A stretch of 25,560 bases of DNA from 2-01-FULL-33-17 sp964474375 (GTDB lineage Bacteria; Patescibacteriota; Minisyncoccia; Phycocordibacterales; UBA9973), in NCBI GenBank assembly GCA_964474375.1, contig CAYYSG010000008.1:1-25560 (forward strand). The letters are read 5' to 3'. Within the stretch, counting starts at the first letter, position 1. Each line of letters opens with the position of its first letter. Positions 22,324 to 25,560 of this stretch are shown piece by piece. Under the pieces are notes generated by a model, which saw only the letters and a list, made by a program, of their open reading frames with translations, had not been told where the DNA came from and searched no databases. Position numbers and translations under genes: made by a program.

Positions 22324-24180
22324 ATGAAAATCAGCTACAACTGGCTCAAATGGTATATACCAAATGCCCCAAAACCTGAAGAACTGCAGGATATTTTGAC
22401 GTATCATTTGACTGAAGTTGAAGGTATTGAAACCCTAGATGACCGTGACGTAATTTTGGATGTAAATATATTACCAAACCGTGCGCATGATCTTTTGTCA
22501 CACAAAGGTCTTGCTCTTGAAATTTCCGGACAACTCGGGATTGATTTTACTGAACCAGCTGGTCACTATGAATCAATACTTGCTAAAAAAGAAATAAAAA
22601 AGACTGATTTAAAAATAAATGTAGAATCTGACATGGTTCGTCGCTATCAGGCTCGCATAATTCGTAATATTAAAATCGGTCCAAGTCCTGAATGGATAGT
22701 AAAACATCTTGAATCTATCGGACAGCGTAGTATTAACAACATAGTTGATGCTACAAATTTACTCATGTTCAACTGTGGTCAGCCCGCACATGCTTTTGAT
22801 TTACGTAAATTTAGTGATAATAAAATAGTCATTAAAAATGCAGTTGATGATGAAGAATTAGAGCTTGTTGGACGCGAAAAAATAATAGCTAAATTAAAAA
22901 ACACTGATTTAATTGCGGTAAATTCTAGTAACGAAACCCTAGGCCTAGTTGGCGTAAAAGGTGGAGTTAATTCTGGTATACAGGACGATACTGCTGATAT
23001 TGTTTTAGAATGTGCGAATTTTGACCCGATAACAATCAGGAAAACAGCACGTAGGATCGGGGTCCTGAGTGATGCTGCAAAAAGATTTGAAAACGACCTA
23101 ACTCCGGAATTATGTTCGTATGGAATGTTGGAACTAACAGCTCTTATAGCTGAGATGTGTCCAGATGCTGTAATCGAAGAAGTCGTGGATTACTATCCGC
23201 ACACACAAAATGAAACTAAAATAGCATTTACTGCTGATTTTATAAACAAGAAATTAGGTAGTAATATAGAAAATTCTGATATAGAAAATATTCTAAAAAA
23301 CTATAAATATGAATATAATTTCGATGGAGCAGATTTTAGTGTAACTGTGCCGGTTTTTAGACTGGATTTAGCTTGCAAAGAAGACATGGTGGAAGAAATC
23401 GGCCGCATTTATGGTTATGATAAAGTCGCGCCTGTTATGCCTGTTTTGGATTTTAAACCAAATCTAAATGAGCAATATGAAAAAATAGAATCAGCTAGGA
23501 ATGCTCTAATTCATGCTGGCTATCGTGAGACAATGACTTATACTTTTACTAAAAAGGGTGACATTCAAGTTGCTCGCGGTACCAAAGGCAAGGATTATCT
23601 GCGAACAAATTTGCTAGATGGACTAAAAGAATCTTACGAACTAAATAAAAACAATGCACCGCTGATTCTTCTTGACGAAGTAAAGATTTTTGAAATTGGT
23701 ATAGTGTTTGCTAATGGTAAAGAAGAAATTCATGTAGCTTATGTGAATAAAAAAGAAGCAAAGGAATTTAGTCTGTACGATATTACCGAATCCGAGATGC
23801 TTTCTGAAAAGTCCTCGGGTCTCCTCGCAGAAATAAAGTCACAGCTCGGCCAGACATTTCCAGAAAGCATCTCCGATTCTGCTTCTTTGGCCTTTCAACC
23901 TTGGTCAATTTATCCATTTATAACACGTGATATTTCTGTATGGGTACCAGCGGATTTTGACAAAAAAGACTTAGAATATATATATAATTCTGGCGGGAAT
24001 GATCTTTTGGCTGTACCAGCTTATATGGTAGATACTTTTCAAAAAGACTCACGAATTTCATACTCCTACAGACTAGTTTTTCAAGCAAAAGATCGTACTC
24101 TTGAGAGTGATGAAGTAACAAAAATCATTGATAAAATTACGATAGAGTTGCAAAAAATAAATGGTCTTGAAATAAGATAA
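22324..24180 (+). CDS. pheT: Phenylalanyl-tRNA synthetase beta subunit lacking the EMAP-II domain
   Basis: PheT carries the editing site and anchors tRNA-Phe. The 618-residue protein is about 170-180 shorter than typical bacterial PheT (around 800). The N-terminus MKISYNWLKWYI...HLTEVEGIE (1-36) passes directly into DVILDVNILPNRAHDLLS (42-59), so the OB-fold EMAP-II-like tRNA-binding domain normally inserted there is gone. The B3/B4 editing region (INNIVDATNLLMFNCGQPAHAFD), B5 (CKEDMVEEIGRIYGYD), the catalytic-like core and the C-terminal anticodon-binding FDX-ACB domain (YPFITRDISVWV to the end) remain. No Shine-Dalgarno is visible. The gene is co-transcribed with pheS and the SET gene. Confidence 0.94.
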   Translation: MKISYNWLKWYIPNAPKPEELQDILTYHLTEVEGIETLDDRDVILDVNILPNRAHDLLSHKGLALEISGQLGIDFTEPAGHYESILAKKEIKKTDLKINVESDMVRRYQARIIRNIKIGPSPEWIVKHLESIGQRSINNIVDATNLLMFNCGQPAHAFDLRKFSDNKIVIKNAVDDEELELVGREKIIAKLKNTDLIAVNSSNETLGLVGVKGGVNSGIQDDTADIVLECANFDPITIRKTARRIGVLSDAAKRFENDLTPELCSYGMLELTALIAEMCPDAVIEEVVDYYPHTQNETKIAFTADFINKKLGSNIENSDIENILKNYKYEYNFDGADFSVTVPVFRLDLACKEDMVEEIGRIYGYDKVAPVMPVLDFKPNLNEQYEKIESARNALIHAGYRETMTYTFTKKGDIQVARGTKGKDYLRTNLLDGLKESYELNKNNAPLILLDEVKIFEIGIVFANGKEEIHVAYVNKKEAKEFSLYDITESEMLSEKSSGLLAEIKSQLGQTFPESISDSASLAFQPWSIYPFITRDISVWVPADFDKKDLEYIYNSGGNDLLAVPAYMVDTFQKDSRISYSYRLVFQAKDRTLESDEVTKIIDKITIELQKINGLEIR

Positions 24181-24272
24181 AATTAAACTCTTTTGACAAA
24201 ATTTAATATCGAATGTGTAACGAAAGTTATCAACAGTTTTTCTTGAAAATATTTATCTTTTATAAGGCTTTT

Positions 24273-24281
24273 TGGTATAAT
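24273..24281 (+). promoter_or_regulatory. Extended -10 promoter TGGTATAAT for the surface protein
   Basis: TATAAT at 24276-24281 with TG at 24273-24274. It lies 51 bases before ATG 24333, giving a leader of about 45 bases, longer than the other genes here. TTGACA at 24193-24198 lies too far away to serve it. Confidence 0.7.
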
Positions 24282-24332
24282 ATTAAGTAACACAGGTAGA
24301 GGAAAATAACTTATTTGTGTGACAAGAAAAAT

Positions 24333-25560
24333 ATGATTATCAAGTGGCTAAAGGAACGTAGACAGTTTATCATTGCCACTGTGATCTTCAGCCTCTTTGG
24401 AACAGGGGTGGCTTTCGGTTTCCCATATTTCCCATCTGACGCTGAACTTGATCCAACTTGTGCACCTGGTGATGCTGATTGTTACGTTCAAATACTTCCT
24501 GACCTTGCAACTGGTTCAATAATTTTTTCTAATGGCACAACTCTTGCTGAAGACAACGCAAACTTTTTCTGGGACAACACTACAAAACGTCTTGGTATTG
24601 GTGACGCTACACCAGCTTCTGCTTTAACTGTTGGACTCAATGATGCTTTTCAGGTTAATGCTGCAGGTGATTTAATTTCAATCAACGGAGTATCTTATGC
24701 ATGGCCTGGATCCCAAGCTGGTGGTGCAGGTTACGTTTTGTCTAATAACGGTTCTGGTACTCTTTCATGGGTCGCATCCGGCAGTGCAACTATTTCTATC
24801 GGTAGTGCTGTTAACACTGGTACCGCTGGTTCAGCATTGTTTATCGACGGTGCAGGTAATCTTGCTGAAGACAACACAAACTTTTTCTGGGATTATACAA
24901 ACGATCGTCTTGGTATTGGTGACAACACACCAGCATCACTTTTCACTGTTGGTACAGCTGACGCATTTCAAATCAATGCCAGTGGTCAAATTATTGCTGG
25001 TTCTATTACATCAGGATTTGGTGCTATAGATGTTGGTGCTGATAATATAACTACAACTGGTAGTGTATTCGGTAATATTTTTGATAGAACTACAGCTGGT
25101 GCACTGACTTTCGGTTCAACTAACGCAACATCTATTGTGGTAGGTTCTGCATCAAATGGTTCATTTACTGTAACTACTGACGGCACAGGCAATGCCGAAG
25201 TGGTGTTGCCAACAGGTTCTATCTCTGGAACTGAAATTTTAGATGATACTGTTGTTCTTGGTACTGATACTGCTGGTAACTATGTTGCAACAATCACAGC
25301 TGGTGTCGGTATAACTGGATCTGTATCATCAGAAGGTTCGACACCAACAATTAGTTTTGATTTTTCTTCAGCACTAACTGGTAACCACACACTCTCAGCT
25401 AATGAAGCAACTTTTGGTCAATCCGGTATTATATTCGAAGGTGCTACATCTGACACAGCTGAAAGTTATTTTGTTATTACTGATCCAACAGTTGATCAAA
25501 CTTTCACTTTCCCTGACAGAAGCGGAACAGTCTCTCTATCTGGTGACACATTCACAGGTG
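24333..25560 (+). CDS. Large repetitive surface protein, tail-fibre-like, N-terminal 409 codons (runs off window)
   Basis: The frame from ATG 24333 stays open to the window's end, so the protein has at least 409 residues and probably far more. A basic N-terminus and membrane or signal segment (about 11-30) lead into CAPGDADCYV, then long Thr/Ser/Gly/Asn-rich beta-type sequence. Two copies of a segment (LAEDNxNFFWDxTxxRLGIGDxTPAS) begin at residues 71 and 177. RLGIG.xTPAS.LTVG and TFTFPDRSGTVSLSGDTFTG are typical of phage tail fibres and of giant surface proteins in Patescibacteria, often ending in a chaperone domain. Likely cell-surface adhesion or host contact. It would be the only large surface protein in the window. 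Confidence 0.85.
   Translation, partial: MIIKWLKERRQFIIATVIFSLFGTGVAFGFPYFPSDAELDPTCAPGDADCYVQILPDLATGSIIFSNGTTLAEDNANFFWDNTTKRLGIGDATPASALTVGLNDAFQVNAAGDLISINGVSYAWPGSQAGGAGYVLSNNGSGTLSWVASGSATISIGSAVNTGTAGSALFIDGAGNLAEDNTNFFWDYTNDRLGIGDNTPASLFTVGTADAFQINASGQIIAGSITSGFGAIDVGADNITTTGSVFGNIFDRTTAGALTFGSTNATSIVVGSASNGSFTVTTDGTGNAEVVLPTGSISGTEILDDTVVLGTDTAGNYVATITAGVGITGSVSSEGSTPTISFDFSSALTGNHTLSANEATFGQSGIIFEGATSDTAESYFVITDPTVDQTFTFPDRSGTVSLSGDTFTG
24543..24998 (+). repeat. Two in-frame repeats in the surface protein, 318 bases apart
   Basis: The segment 24543-24680 recurs at 24861-24998, a period of exactly 106 codons. By my count about 32 of 46 residues agree, and the DNA of the first part is nearly identical (CTTGCTGAAGACAAC followed by CAAACTTTTTCTGGGA). 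More copies may lie beyond the window. Confidence 0.8.

Noticed and set aside
24232..24240. TTATCAACA near 24229-24237, one mismatch from a DnaA box, as a hint of a replication origin.
   Set aside because: It is a single copy with no dnaA, dnaN or A/T-rich repeat cluster nearby.
1..25560. Search for CRISPR arrays, insertion sequences and transposase or integrase genes.
   Set aside because: No regularly spaced repeats, terminal inverted repeats or recombinase motifs were seen on either strand.

Overview
The window looks like a piece of a Candidate Phyla Radiation (Patescibacteria) chromosome, most likely from a Parcubacteria-type lineage. This is an inference from gene content and signal style, not from a marker phylogeny. 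The supporting signs are short versions of usually long core proteins (PheS, PheT, SecD), almost no Shine-Dalgarno sequences, many leaderless promoters, a Gmad2-domain protein, and a long repetitive surface protein running off the end. TGA ends copA, so the code appears standard rather than the recoded TGA=Gly of Gracilibacteria/SR1.

Layout. The window opens with the 3' part of a 5S rRNA and its terminator (1-147). A core block follows: an anchored surface protein, rodA, folD and a PAP2 phosphatase in one tight run (164-3501), a convergent HAD 5'-nucleotidase (3550-4245, minus), secD-secF (4398-6695), and lemA - Gmad2 protein - htpX (6765-8681). A copper island comes next (about 8780-16435): csoR copy 1 with a membrane-tethered multicopper oxidase, an unrecognised 194-residue protein, then csoR copy 2 - copA - His-rich anchored protein - HMA/DsbD-type membrane protein, and a small anchored cupredoxin-like protein. 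A tRNA-Ser(GGA) on the minus strand (16541-16625) separates the island from a second core and surface block: a conserved anchored protein, a UvrD-type helicase-nuclease, a 36-residue membrane ORF on the minus strand, a peptidoglycan-binding protein, pheS - SET methyltransferase - pheT, and the first 409 codons of a repetitive tail-fibre-like surface protein.

How the genes work together. The island reads as a complete copper defence. Both regulators keep the Cys-His-Cys copper(I) site of CsoR, and one has a near-perfect operator lying over its own promoter. CopA would export Cu(I), the oxidase would oxidise it outside the membrane, and the HMA/DsbD-like, His-rich and cupredoxin-like proteins would bind or relay copper or electrons at the cell surface. 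The core block serves the envelope: cell-wall elongation (RodA), undecaprenyl or lipid phosphate recycling (PAP2), protein export (SecDF) and membrane quality control (HtpX).

Most notable points: (1) an extended -10 box (TGnTATAAT) ending 6 or 8 bases before the ATG at many genes, which predicts leaderless mRNAs and corrects three starts; (2) terminators fused directly to the next promoter; (3) a MauE-like membrane domain fused to a laccase-type oxidase; (4) a phenylalanyl-tRNA synthetase that has lost tRNA-contacting domains from both subunits, with a SET methyltransferase gene between them; (5) a previously unmarked 36-residue membrane ORF with its own promoter.
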